A stretch of 64,000 nucleotides of DNA from Halobacillus sp. Nhm2S1 (GTDB lineage Bacteria; Bacillota; Bacilli; Bacillales; Halobacillaceae), in assembly GCF_019599545.1 (NCBI RefSeq), contig NZ_JAIEZV010000002.1, positions 744,001-808,000 of the forward strand. Reading direction: 5' to 3'. The translations under genes and the position numbers were made by a program. Numbering within the stretch: position 1 is the stretch's first letter; every line of letters starts with the position of its first letter. Positions 1-8,347 of this stretch are shown here, piece by piece. The notes below the pieces were generated by a model. That model searched no databases, had not been told where the DNA came from, and saw nothing but the letters and a program-made list of their open reading frames with translations.

Positions 1-1885
1 CCTGCATGACCGCATCCACAGAAGAGATGTTTTTGAATTCGCGATAAACCATTTCCATGTAATGATAGGAAGGGAAGAAGAAAAGATGATTCCCTTCGTG
101 GAGTTCCACCTGATCTTGGAGGCGCTTGGTCAGTTCGCCAACCGTCTTCTCCCTGCTCTTGTACCTGGTCGACAAAGGGGTGATCATTACATCAATTTGC
201 GATGGGTCATAAGGTGATGGTAAATGTAAGATATAATCTTCTTTGGTCCCCCCGAGCATCTCTTTATAATAAGCAAATGGTGAAAGAGTTGCTGAAAAAA
301 ACACCCCTGACCTGAAGGTTTTCGTCGTTTCCCGCAGGACGTGTGAAGGATCGAGACAAAACAGCTTTAATATAAAGTCTCCCTCACCCGTACTTTCCCC
401 CAACAATCGATAGTGTCCGTCTACATATTCGAGGATTTTCAGGAATCTCTGCGACTGAAAATATACATCCAGCAGCTGTTCAGATCTTTCCCCTTCCGTG
501 CTCTCCTGCAAAAGCGACTCCGCCTCTGCCAGGAAGCGTTCTATGTTTTCTTCCAACTCTCCAGGCACCTGTTCCAGTTGTATGGTTTCCTCCTTGCGAG
601 AATAAAAACGCTCTAAGTCTTTTCCGATGGCGTCAGCCACTTTAACCAAGTTCTCTTCCTCGCCTTCCCAATCTACCGCAATCCTTTCATAAGATTGCTT
701 GGCAACGGAAGCTGAATACATCTCACGAGCACGCTCTACAAGGTTATGACTTTCATCCACGAGCAGTGCTGTTTTTTTCTTCCGATCTGGCATCAGACGT
801 TTCAGAGAAACCCTAGGGTCAAAGATGTAATTATAATCACCAATGATCACATCACACACATCTGTAAGGTCCAATGAAAATTCGAAAGGGCAAACCTTAT
901 GTTTCCTTGCATAGAATTCAATAACCGAACGTGTCATTTGTGTCTCATGAAGGAGAATATCGACGACAGCTCCATTAATTCGATCATAGTAACCGTCGGC
1001 AAACTCACAGTATTCCGGCTGACATATCGTCTCTTCCTGGAAACAGATTTTATCTTTGGCCGTCAAAGTAACCGACCGGAGCCTGAGTCCCCTCTCTGCC
1101 ATCTTCAGTAGAGCTTCTTCAGCTGTGGCTCTTGTAATCGTCTTGGCCGTTAAATAATAGATTCGCTCCAAGCCTTCCAGCTGCAACGCTTTAATTGCCG
1201 GGAAGAGGGTGGAGATCGTCTTTCCAATCCCTGTCGGCGCTTGCGCAAACAGGTTCCTCTTCTCTTCAACCGTGCGGTAAACACTACCCGCTAGTTTACG
1301 CTGACCTTCACGATAACTCGGAAATGGAAAGTTTAAATCTGGGACTGTTTTTTCTTTTTGCTCTCGAATATGAAGAAGAATCCTCGCATAAGACGCGTAT
1401 TCACTGACTGTATCTTCCATGAATTGATGCAATTCCTCGTATGTAAATGTCCGTAGAATCCGCTTCTTTTCTTTCGTTTTTTTCTGGACATACGTCAACT
1501 GCACCCGGATGTTCTTAAGCTCTTTCTGGGCTGCATAGATAAAGGCATACCCTTTTGCCTGAGCCCAGTATAGGGGATAAGTGGTATCATCAATTTCCTC
1601 AAGATCCCTTGAAGTAGACTTGATTTCATCAATCACCGGCCCTTCCTCCGTGTCCAATAAACCATCGCATCGGCCCTGGACCTTTAGGTTTACCCCTTTC
1701 TGATGAAACTCATATTCCAGAAATACTTCTGATTCGTCCTTTTCTTTGTATTTCTTTTGTACTTCCTGATGTATGGCCGTTCCTTCCACGAGCGATGTAT
1801 TCGTTTGGGAACGTTCGTCTATACTTCCCGTCCTGTACACATAAGAAACAAGGTCTCGAACGGAAATCGTCATTTGTGTGTCCAT
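1..1885 (-). CDS. PD-(D/E)XK nuclease fused to XPD/DinG-family Fe-S DNA helicase (3' end outside window)
   Basis: About 628 residues are visible; the ATG at 1885 follows a GGGAGGG ribosome site and the reading frame runs off the left edge. The N-terminal ~100 residues look like a PD-(D/E)XK nuclease: H in TAIHQ, D74 in GRCDG, and E87-I-K89 in DEIKS. The helicase part has Walker A APTGIGKT (K222) and a DESH Walker B (D377). Between them lie four cysteines, C281, C288, C293 and C332, placed as the 4Fe-4S cluster of the XPD/DinG (COG1199) family. The family unwinds DNA 5'-3' with ATP; the nuclease fusion suggests a repair or processing role (inference). The last helicase motifs fall outside the window. 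It is not ordinary DinG, whose N-terminal domain is of the exonuclease-III epsilon type. Confidence 0.85.
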   Translation of the reverse strand, partial: MDTQMTISVRDLVSYVYRTGSIDERSQTNTSLVEGTAIHQEVQKKYKEKDESEVFLEYEFHQKGVNLKVQGRCDGLLDTEEGPVIDEIKSTSRDLEEIDDTTYPLYWAQAKGYAFIYAAQKELKNIRVQLTYVQKKTKEKKRILRTFTYEELHQFMEDTVSEYASYARILLHIREQKEKTVPDLNFPFPSYREGQRKLAGSVYRTVEEKRNLFAQAPTGIGKTISTLFPAIKALQLEGLERIYYLTAKTITRATAEEALLKMAERGLRLRSVTLTAKDKICFQEETICQPEYCEFADGYYDRINGAVVDILLHETQMTRSVIEFYARKHKVCPFEFSLDLTDVCDVIIGDYNYIFDPRVSLKRLMPDRKKKTALLVDESHNLVERAREMYSASVAKQSYERIAVDWEGEEENLVKVADAIGKDLERFYSRKEETIQLEQVPGELEENIERFLAEAESLLQESTEGERSEQLLDVYFQSQRFLKILEYVDGHYRLLGESTGEGDFILKLFCLDPSHVLRETTKTFRSGVFFSATLSPFAYYKEMLGGTKEDYILHLPSPYDPSQIDVMITPLSTRYKSREKTVGELTKRLQDQVELHEGNHLFFFPSYHYMEMVYREFKNISSVDAVMQ

Positions 1886-2058
1886 CGATTTCCCTCCCTG
1901 CTAAGTGGTTTTGTTTTCTTACCCTCATCTTCTTACACTCTTTTCCGTATGTCTATTGTATAGGACCATGATATAATTGTGGTTAAAACTTTTCATTTCC
2001 CATCGGATGGGAAGAACATATAATAGAAGTGAGATTACCCTTCAGGAGGGATTCAGAA

Positions 2059-2973
2059 TTGAAAAAATGGAGATGGATGGCAGCCGTCGCACTCTCCTTC
2101 GTGATCGCCTTTTTTATCGTAGCCGCTTTTATATATACCCCCGAAGAAGAACCGTCGCCTGAATATAACGTCTCAGAGCAAACAAAGGAAACCAATCCCG
2201 CTCAACAACAGATTGAACCGGAAGAGGATGAACAGGAAAGTGAAGCAAAAGAAGGGAAACTAAGTGAAGGATTACGTGAGGTCTTTACTGGTGTGATTGA
2301 AAATGCCCGGAATGTGTTCCTTAAAGATGACCTTCAGATTGTAGCTATTGGTGACTCTCTGACCCAAGGTGTCGGAGACTCGACAGAAAATGGTGGTTAT
2401 ATTGGAATCCTTGAAGAAACTTTCAATGCCAACCCGAATACAGAAACCTTAGATATAACAAACTATGGAAAACGAGGAAATCGGACAGACCATATGCTCG
2501 AACGGATGGAAGATGAACAAATCGCTGATTCCCTCCAAGAAGCAGATTTGATTTTAATTACCATAGGTGCCAATGATGTCATGAAAGTAGTGAAGAATAA
2601 TTTTACAAGTTTGAATTACCAGGACTTTGTTGAGGAACAAGTGGGTTATGAAGACCGTATGCGTGAGATCTTCAGCCGTGTTCAAGAATTGAATCCAGAT
2701 GCCCCTGTGTATCTGCTGGGTCTCTACAACCCTTTTAACCAATACTTTACGAACATCCCCGAACTCGGACAAATTATGGGGGATTGGAATGACATTAGTC
2801 GTCAAGTCACCAATGACTACGAACAGGCCACGTTCATTCCCATTAGAGATTTGTTCGAAGGAAACGAAGAAGAGCTCCTTTGGGAAGAAGACCTGTTCCA
2901 TCCCAATGAAAGAGGTTATAAAAAGATGGCGGAACGCGTGTTACAATACATTAGAGAAGACATCGAACAATAA
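2059..2973 (+). CDS. ypmR: SGNH/GDSL-family lipase/esterase, YpmR-like, membrane anchored or secreted
   Basis: 304 residues from a TTG start. The frame is open from a GTG at 2029, but an AGGAGG sits inside that extension (2044-2049) nine bases before TTG 2059, which gives a protein starting MKKWRWM followed by one hydrophobic helix, a signal peptide or anchor. Next comes an acidic linker (about residues 25-75). The hydrolase domain carries the GDSL block (AIGDSLTQGVGD), the Asn block (GANDV) and the terminal catalytic Asp-x-x-His block (DLFHPNERG). A TATAAT at 2019-2024 may be its -10. It probably acts on an ester at the outer face of the membrane; the substrate is unknown. It is followed 17 bases later by ypmS, the same order as in B. 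subtilis. Confidence 0.85.
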   Translation: MKKWRWMAAVALSFVIAFFIVAAFIYTPEEEPSPEYNVSEQTKETNPAQQQIEPEEDEQESEAKEGKLSEGLREVFTGVIENARNVFLKDDLQIVAIGDSLTQGVGDSTENGGYIGILEETFNANPNTETLDITNYGKRGNRTDHMLERMEDEQIADSLQEADLILITIGANDVMKVVKNNFTSLNYQDFVEEQVGYEDRMREIFSRVQELNPDAPVYLLGLYNPFNQYFTNIPELGQIMGDWNDISRQVTNDYEQATFIPIRDLFEGNEEELLWEEDLFHPNERGYKKMAERVLQYIREDIEQ

Positions 2974-2990
2974 CAGGTGGAATGTATAAG

Positions 2991-3626
2991 ATGAAACGAC
3001 TATTGTTAAATAATAAATGGAGAACGTCCTTTTGGCTTTTAGCTCTGATCAATCTAGGAGTTGTCATTTGGCTTGCCGCTTTAGTTTTCCTGCCAAGCTC
3101 TTATACCATCGTTAATGTGGATCAGGAAAAAGAAAGCCCTGATGCAGAGTTCACCATCGTTTCTACGAAAGAAAACATGGAGCAACTCGCCAATGAATAC
3201 CTCTCAGAACTTTCAACCCAGACCGTTTTCGACTATTCCATCACCTTAGACCGAAATGTTACGTTATCAGGGAACATTAAAGCCTTCGATCAGGTCATCC
3301 CTATAAATGTAGAGCTGCACCCTGAAGTGCAGGAAAATGGTGATCTTGTTTTAAGGCAAGAGAAAATTTCCTTAGGGAAACTCCCCCTACCTAATAAAAA
3401 AGTATTGGAATTCGTGAAAGACAACTATAACTTACCTGAATGGGTCATCGTAAACCCTAATGAAGAAAACATTTATGTTGCTGTCACTCAAATGGACACG
3501 GCAAGTAATTTCAATGTGAAAGTTGACCGCTTCAATTTAAATTCCAACCAACTTGCATTTAAAATTGCTGTCCCAAGCAACACTTTCCAATTTGCACAAC
3601 GAGTTGTAAACGAACATATGGAGTGA
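2991..3626 (+). CDS. ypmS: YpmS-family membrane-anchored protein (DUF2140)
   Basis: 212 residues. ATG 2991 is preferred over ATG 2982 because the AGGTGG at 2975-2980 is ten bases away from the former and only one from the latter. One N-terminal transmembrane helix (about residues 14-35, WLLALINLGVVIWLAALVF) is followed by an extracytoplasmic domain without recognisable catalytic residues. The C-terminal half has the family-type segments FDQVIPINVELHPEV and KVDRFNLNSN. The function of YpmS proteins is unknown; conserved linkage to ypmR suggests they work at the same membrane site. It lies in the same transcription unit as ypmR. Confidence 0.8.
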   Translation: MKRLLLNNKWRTSFWLLALINLGVVIWLAALVFLPSSYTIVNVDQEKESPDAEFTIVSTKENMEQLANEYLSELSTQTVFDYSITLDRNVTLSGNIKAFDQVIPINVELHPEVQENGDLVLRQEKISLGKLPLPNKKVLEFVKDNYNLPEWVIVNPNEENIYVAVTQMDTASNFNVKVDRFNLNSNQLAFKIAVPSNTFQFAQRVVNEHME

Positions 3627-3704
3627 TAAGCAAAGCAGATGAAGGCGTCCATGCAATTATGATAAAATTGGACTACCATTCCCAATAATAAGGAAGTGAC
3701 AGAT

Positions 3705-4634
3705 ATGCGTGTGGTTAACAATATTGCCGATCTAATTGGAGATACACCTTTAGTTAAGCTGAATCGTATTGCGCCAGAAGGCGGAGCCGATATCTATATG
3801 AAGTTGGAAAAGTACAACCCGAGCGGAAGTGTCAAAGACCGCGCCGCTTTCAACATGATGGAACAGGCAGAGAAGGATGGGCACCTTAAAAAAGGAGCAA
3901 CGATCATCGAACCGACCAGTGGAAACACGGGGATCGGAATCGCTATGAACGCTGCCGCAAGAGGATACAAAGCCATTCTTGTCATGCCGGATACGATGAC
4001 TCAAGAACGGATCAACCTTTTGAAGGCCTACGGTGCGGAGATCGTTCTGACACCTGGAGATGAAAAAATGCCAGGAGCCATCGCCAAAGCGAAAGAATTG
4101 GTCAATGAAATTGAAGGAAGCTTTATGCCTATGCAATTTGAAAACATGGCTAATCCAGACGCCCACCGCCATACAACGGCGGCAGAAATTATAGAAGCTA
4201 TGGAGGAGCTCGGCAAACCTCTATCCGCTTTCGTTTCTACTGCTGGAACAGGCGGTACCATTACAGGAACAGGTGAAGAGCTGAAAAAACGGTATGAAGA
4301 CGTGACCATCCATGTAGCAGAACCCGCGGGCTCCCCTGTACTTTCCGGTGGAAAACCCGGAAAGCATAAGCTTGTTGGGACAAGCCCGGGATTCGTTCCA
4401 TCCATCTTGAACCAGGAAGTATATGACGAAATTTTCCAAGTGACAGATGAAGATGCCTATGACATCACCCGCAGGCTTGCTCGTGAAGAAGGCTTACTCC
4501 TTGGGACTTCCTGTGGAGCCGCCTGTTGGGCAGCCATTCAGGTTGCAAAAAAGAAAAAGCCGGGAGAAGTGATCGTATGTATCGCACCAGACACCGGAGA
4601 GCGTTACCTCTCAGGTGACTTATTCCGCTATTAA
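3705..4634 (+). CDS. cysK: Cysteine synthase family protein (O-acetylserine sulfhydrylase, YtkP-like)
   Basis: 309 residues. The frame is open from GTG 3696, but AAGGAAGTGA at 3690-3699 is nearly the full anti-Shine-Dalgarno complement and points to ATG 3705. PLP-dependent fold type II: Schiff-base lysine K44 in SGSVKDRA, substrate loop TSGNTG, phosphate-binding GTGGTITG. The family makes cysteine from O-acetylserine and sulfide; the YtkP branch is a paralogue whose exact substrate in Bacillus is not settled, so cystathionine beta-synthase-like activity is possible. The gene is followed directly by a strong hairpin terminator. Confidence 0.88.
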   Translation: MRVVNNIADLIGDTPLVKLNRIAPEGGADIYMKLEKYNPSGSVKDRAAFNMMEQAEKDGHLKKGATIIEPTSGNTGIGIAMNAAARGYKAILVMPDTMTQERINLLKAYGAEIVLTPGDEKMPGAIAKAKELVNEIEGSFMPMQFENMANPDAHRHTTAAEIIEAMEELGKPLSAFVSTAGTGGTITGTGEELKKRYEDVTIHVAEPAGSPVLSGGKPGKHKLVGTSPGFVPSILNQEVYDEIFQVTDEDAYDITRRLAREEGLLLGTSCGAACWAAIQVAKKKKPGEVIVCIAPDTGERYLSGDLFRY

Positions 4635-4642
4635 AAACAACG

Positions 4643-4678
4643 AAGCACTCAGAGACCTAAACCTCTGAGTGCTTTTTA
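4643..4678 (+). terminator. Rho-independent terminator of cysK
   Basis: A perfect 12-bp stem (AAGCACTCAGAG pairing with CTCTGAGTGCTT) with an eight-base loop is followed by a T run, eight bases after the stop codon. Confidence 0.92.
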
Positions 4679-4710
4679 TATCCTTTTTCCATTAAAGCTC
4701 CCTTTACTTT

Positions 4711-4844
4711 AAGACTCAGTTTCGAGACTCTTATATAGCAAAGGAACGGAGGTTCATCGCGCTCCCGCGGAAAGCGAGCTATTCCCCGTAGCCCCCATCC
4801 ACTTAATAAAAGTCTCGAAATGGAGTCTTGCACAATCCTGCCAT
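4711..4844. repeat. Intergenic repeat, short unit (copy 1)
   Basis: The element starts AAGACTCAGTTTCGAGACT and ends AGTCTCGAAATGGAGTCTT, a 19-bp terminal inverted repeat with two mismatches, then the shared tail CACAATCCTGCCAT. The G+C-rich middle has GCTCCCGCGGAAAGCGAGC. It lies between the convergent cysK and TRIC genes. The same sequence with a longer middle is at 45645-45832, so this copy carries an internal deletion. No ORF. Confidence 0.85.
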
Positions 4845-4872
4845 ATCCTACAAGATAACCCTCTTCAGTAAT

Positions 4873-5484
4873 TTACAGACGGTATAGGTCTCTGAAACGT
4901 AAATGCCAGCCTAGGTGGAAGGAAGCGACACGGCAGATGATGACGAGCAAGAAAATCATATAGGTCTGCCAGGCGCTTTCGATATCGATCCATCCTAATC
5001 CAATAAGGAGCCCAGCCATTAATGCCCACACGGCGTAAATCTCCTGGTGCATGACCATGGGTCTGCGTTGAGCCAGAACATCCCTTGTCACCCCTCCCCC
5101 GACGCCTGTCAGGATGGCTGCGAATATAATCCCCCCAAGAGGAAAACCATTTTCTATAGCAAAAGATGCTCCTTGAAGAGCAAATGCAGATAAACCAATC
5201 GCATCCGGGTATATATTCCAACGGTCCCACGTCATAACCCACGTCTTAGGGAAGAAATAGACAATGGCAATCGTACCAAGTGCTACATAAAAGAGGTAGC
5301 CTTGTTCCCAAACATGGACGACCGGTACATCCAGAGCAATATTCCTGATGATTCCTCCAGCGAATGGTGTCGCAATACCAAGAATAAACGTGCCAAATAT
5401 ATCATATCTTTCATTTAACGCGACAATAGCCCCACTAAAAGCAAACGCCGCCACGGCTAGTATGTTCAATATATCCCATGTCAT
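4873..5484 (-). CDS. TRIC-type cation channel family membrane protein (UPF0126, YvgT-like)
   Basis: 203 residues, seven predicted membrane segments arranged as two similar halves. Each half ends its second helix with the family Gly-rich motif: AGGIIRN and GGGVTRD. Prokaryotic TRIC proteins are trimeric monovalent-cation channels. The ATG at 5484 follows GGGAGGGGG. It is monocistronic and convergent with cysK across repeat copy 1. The physiological role (K+ or Na+ leak, osmotic adjustment) is inferred from the family. Confidence 0.85.
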   Translation of the reverse strand: MTWDILNILAVAAFAFSGAIVALNERYDIFGTFILGIATPFAGGIIRNIALDVPVVHVWEQGYLFYVALGTIAIVYFFPKTWVMTWDRWNIYPDAIGLSAFALQGASFAIENGFPLGGIIFAAILTGVGGGVTRDVLAQRRPMVMHQEIYAVWALMAGLLIGLGWIDIESAWQTYMIFLLVIICRVASFHLGWHLRFRDLYRL

Positions 5485-5784
5485 TGTGATCCCCCTCCCT
5501 GTAGAAGCTTTTTCCTTGTAATTCTTTCCGTTTATTTCAGACTGATTGATTATAACAAATTCTCACCAATAAAATAGGCGTTTTTTTATATTCCTGCTAG
5601 AATAATAATGCTAGAGAGAGAATGTATGAGGATACACCCCCGTATGGCCCTTGTATCACCTTGAATGGAGAGTGTAACGATAAATTTAAGGGAAATCCAT
5701 GATATTGTAGCAATCTGCCACAAGGAATCCAGCTAAGAAAAACGAACTAATTATATGAAAATAGAAATCAGGATGTGGAAAAAT
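5485..5784. other. 300-base intergenic region between divergent genes
   Basis: This A+T-rich region separates the divergent TRIC and XRE-PAS genes and must hold both promoters. No -35/-10 pair at good spacing could be assigned with confidence, and no ORF or strong hairpin is seen. Confidence 0.5.
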
Positions 5785-6321
5785 ATGAGAAGATGGCTAA
5801 TTCAATTAAGAAAAGAACAACAATTAACACAACAAGAAGTTGCAGCAGGAGCCCACATTGACCGTGCCTATTATGCTCAAATTGAGAATGGCACAAGAAA
5901 TCCAAGCATGACGGTCGCTTCTCGCATCTCTTCCTCCCTTCATATCAACCCTTCACTCTTTTTTTCCGAACATTTGAGTGAACCTTTTGAAGCAGCACTC
6001 ACAGGTTCCCCCATTACAATCGCCCATTGTGACCTTGAGCACCGTTATACTTGGCTTTTCAATAGCCATCCTGACTTTACTATGAGTAAAGTCATTGGGA
6101 AAAGGGTGGATGAAATTTATCAACATGATGCCACAGAGGAGTTATTGAACATCAAGAAAAAAGTGGTGTTAGAAAAGAAACCAATAAGACAAGTGGTATC
6201 ATTCCCACTCTCAGAGGGATCGATCGTCTATGATATATTCTGCCAGCCGATCTATGATTCCAATGGCAACATCATTGGAACGGCAAGTGTTGCGATGGAA
6301 ATGATGAAACCGCACGTGTAG
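5785..6321 (+). CDS. XRE-family helix-turn-helix regulator with C-terminal PAS domain
   Basis: 178 residues from ATG 5785 (MRRWLIQLRKEQ), the usual XRE beginning. The frame is also open from ATG 5755, but neither start has a strong ribosome site, so the start is uncertain by up to ten residues. Residues 1-60 form the HTH (QQEVAAGAHIDRAYYAQIENG); residues ~75-175 form a PAS-like domain (DLEHRYTWLFNSHPDFTMSKVIGKR, then a core ending NGNIIGTASVAME). The PAS domain probably senses a small molecule or a protein partner. Twelve bases downstream is a small Sda-like gene with its own ribosome site, so the two are probably co-transcribed. Confidence 0.82.
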   Translation: MRRWLIQLRKEQQLTQQEVAAGAHIDRAYYAQIENGTRNPSMTVASRISSSLHINPSLFFSEHLSEPFEAALTGSPITIAHCDLEHRYTWLFNSHPDFTMSKVIGKRVDEIYQHDATEELLNIKKKVVLEKKPIRQVVSFPLSEGSIVYDIFCQPIYDSNGNIIGTASVAMEMMKPHV

Positions 6322-6333
6322 GGGGCCATAAAA

Positions 6334-6480
6334 ATGATCATTGAACAGCTCTCTTCTAGGTTATTAAAAGATACACTCCTAAGAGCTATAGACTTGAAGC
6401 TTGAAGACGAATTCATTTATATGTTGAAAGAGGAAATCTCTAAAAGAGAAAAGGAAGAGAAATTAATTAAAAAACTATAA
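6334..6480 (+). CDS. Sda-like sporulation checkpoint / histidine-kinase inhibitor, 48 aa
   Basis: A 48-residue ORF: ATG 6334, stop TAA 6478-6480, AGGGGG eight bases upstream. Its sequence (EQLSSRLLKDTLLRAIDLKL, then DEFIYMLKEEISKR) follows the B. subtilis Sda pattern as I recall it ([20 protein letters not shown], then DFIELIENEIKRR) with matching spacing. Both should form a two-helix hairpin. B. subtilis Sda binds the DHp domain of KinA/KinB and blocks Spo0A phosphorylation when replication is perturbed. Here the peptide has a lysine-rich C-terminal extension and sits behind an XRE-PAS gene rather than alone with DnaA boxes. No DnaA boxes were recognised upstream. Confidence 0.75.
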   Translation: MIIEQLSSRLLKDTLLRAIDLKLEDEFIYMLKEEISKREKEEKLIKKL

Positions 6481-6560
6481 TTTGTAACTCCATCATAATG
6501 AAAACACTGAGATGTATGATTCAATGATCCTCAGGGTAAACCATGATAGAGGTGATATAC

Positions 6561-7262
6561 ATGGACCGAAACCATTGGATTATGCATCAAGAGTGGAATG
6601 ACTTGATTTTTATGCATTGGCCTGTCCCGGCAGAAGTATTACGCCCTTTCATTCCTTCTGCCTTTACTATCGACCAGTATAACAATTCAGCCTGGATTGC
6701 CATCGTCCCCTTCCGCATGCAAAATATCCGCTTCCGTGCTCTCCCCTCTCTCCCATTTGGAAATCAACTGCTTGAATTAAATGTTCGCACATACGTTACG
6801 TTCAAAGGTGAACCAGGGGTTTATTTCATCACTCTCGATGCCAATCACCCCCTTGGTGTGTTTTTAGCCCGTACCCTGTTTGGACTGCCTTATGTCCATG
6901 CGAAAATGAGAATGGATCAAACCGAGACGGGCTATCAGTTTACGAGTAGACGGGTCCATAAAAATTACCCTGCTTCTCATTTTCACGCAAGCTTCCATAC
7001 GGTATCTAACCCTGTACATGCTCAGCCAGGGTCCCTCATTTATTGGTTAACAGAAAGGTATGCCTTATGGGTGGTGAAACGTTCTAAGATTTACAAGGGC
7101 CCTATTCTCCATAAGAACTGGAGACTGCAAAAGGCGGAGGCCGATATCCAAATGAACCAACTTGTGGATTTCCTCCCCCCTTCTATATTTAAAACAAAGC
7201 CCATCACATATTTCTCCAAGTCACTGCACACGAGAATCTTTCCTTTTGAAAGAAAAGGCTGA
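6561..7262 (+). CDS. DUF2071 family protein (YqjF-like)
   Basis: 233 residues from ATG 6561, preceded by AGAGGTGATA; the upstream ATG 6543 has no ribosome site. It has the DUF2071 hallmarks: an N-terminal HQEWNDLIFMHWPVP with P-x-x-V-L-R-P-F-I-P, then LNVRTYV and GVYFITLDANHPL, and a C-terminal lobe. The family adopts an acetoacetate-decarboxylase-like fold and has no firmly assigned reaction. It is monocistronic. Confidence 0.8.
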   Translation: MDRNHWIMHQEWNDLIFMHWPVPAEVLRPFIPSAFTIDQYNNSAWIAIVPFRMQNIRFRALPSLPFGNQLLELNVRTYVTFKGEPGVYFITLDANHPLGVFLARTLFGLPYVHAKMRMDQTETGYQFTSRRVHKNYPASHFHASFHTVSNPVHAQPGSLIYWLTERYALWVVKRSKIYKGPILHKNWRLQKAEADIQMNQLVDFLPPSIFKTKPITYFSKSLHTRIFPFERKG

Positions 7263-7343
7263 AACAGAACCTTTGACAGTGATATACAAAAAATAATACA
7301 ATTATCTCGAATTCAAGATTATTGAAAACAAGGAGGAATGACC

Positions 7344-8297
7344 ATGCAACTCAAGGGCATTCATCACGTTTCAGCTATTACCGCTAATGCCAAAAGCAAT
7401 TATGATTTCTATACAAAAGTTATGGGCATGCGCTTAGTCAAGAAAACAGTCAATCAGGATGCACCCTCCATGTACCACCTTTTTTATGCGGATGAGAAAG
7501 GTCGACCTGGAACAGACTTAACCTTTTTTGAAATTCACCGAGCTGGCCATACGTATCCCGGAACGCGAAGCATCTCCACCACATCGCTTCGTGTAAAAAG
7601 CGATGCAGCTTTGAAGTATTGGAAGAAACGCTTCGAAGAACATTCTGTTGAACAAGATGAGATTAAAGAAAGATACGGTCGAAACACGCTCTTCTTCCGT
7701 GATCCCGAAGGACAACGGCTCATCCTCATATCTGATGAAAATAATAGCGGTGTAGAAGCCGGAAAAGCATGGGAACATTCTACTGTATCTGAGGAATATG
7801 GGATTACCGGGCTTGGTCCCATTCACCTCACCGTAAACGATGCAGCTAAAACAGAAAAAGTCCTTACCGAGATCTTAGGATTTCAAAAAAAAGGAGCTTA
7901 TGAGCAATGGATCGTTTTTGAAACCGGCGAGGGAGGAACCGGTGCAGAAGTTCATGTGGAAGAAGATCCCGATGGCAAGCCCGAAAAACCAGGACGCGGG
8001 AGCGTTCACCATGTAGCCTTCCGTGTAAATGATGAGGATGAACTAAAAAAATGGCAGGAAGTTATCCAAGCCGCAGGTTATCCTAACTCTGGCCTTGTCG
8101 ATCGCTACTACTTCAAGTCTCTGTATTTCCGGGAGGCCAACCACATCCTTTTTGAACTGGCTACAGATGGACCCGGTTTCGCTACAGATGAGGACGTGGG
8201 TCATCTTGGAGAGAGTCTTGCTCTTCCCCCGTTTTTAGAGCACAAACGTAAGGAGATTGAAGAAAGCTTGACTCCACTGGACACCACAAGAATATAA
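7344..8297 (+). CDS. Ring-cleaving dioxygenase, glyoxalase/VOC family (MhqO/MhqE-like)
   Basis: 317 residues from ATG 7344, seven bases after GGAGG; the ATG at 7338 is too close to it. Two VOC modules: the first begins LKGIHHVSAITANA (metal His in IHH) and the second begins GLGPIHLTV, with the third-type ligand region SVHHVAFRV and the Glu in HILFELATDGPGF. Members in B. subtilis (MhqA, MhqE, MhqO) are induced by quinones under MhqR control and are thought to open hydroquinone rings. No regulator or MhqD/MhqN partner is adjacent, so quinone detoxification is inferred from similarity only. Confidence 0.82.
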   Translation: MQLKGIHHVSAITANAKSNYDFYTKVMGMRLVKKTVNQDAPSMYHLFYADEKGRPGTDLTFFEIHRAGHTYPGTRSISTTSLRVKSDAALKYWKKRFEEHSVEQDEIKERYGRNTLFFRDPEGQRLILISDENNSGVEAGKAWEHSTVSEEYGITGLGPIHLTVNDAAKTEKVLTEILGFQKKGAYEQWIVFETGEGGTGAEVHVEEDPDGKPEKPGRGSVHHVAFRVNDEDELKKWQEVIQAAGYPNSGLVDRYYFKSLYFREANHILFELATDGPGFATDEDVGHLGESLALPPFLEHKRKEIEESLTPLDTTRI

Positions 8298-8314
8298 AAG
8301 TGATTTATAAAAAA

Positions 8315-8347
8315 GACTCCGGCGGGATAAACCCAGCCGGAGCTTCT
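8315..8347. terminator. Bidirectional terminator between dioxygenase and aconitase genes
   Basis: CTCCGGC (8317-8323) pairs with GCCGGAG (8336-8342). There is an A tract on the left and a T-rich run on the right, between convergent stop codons. Confidence 0.8.
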
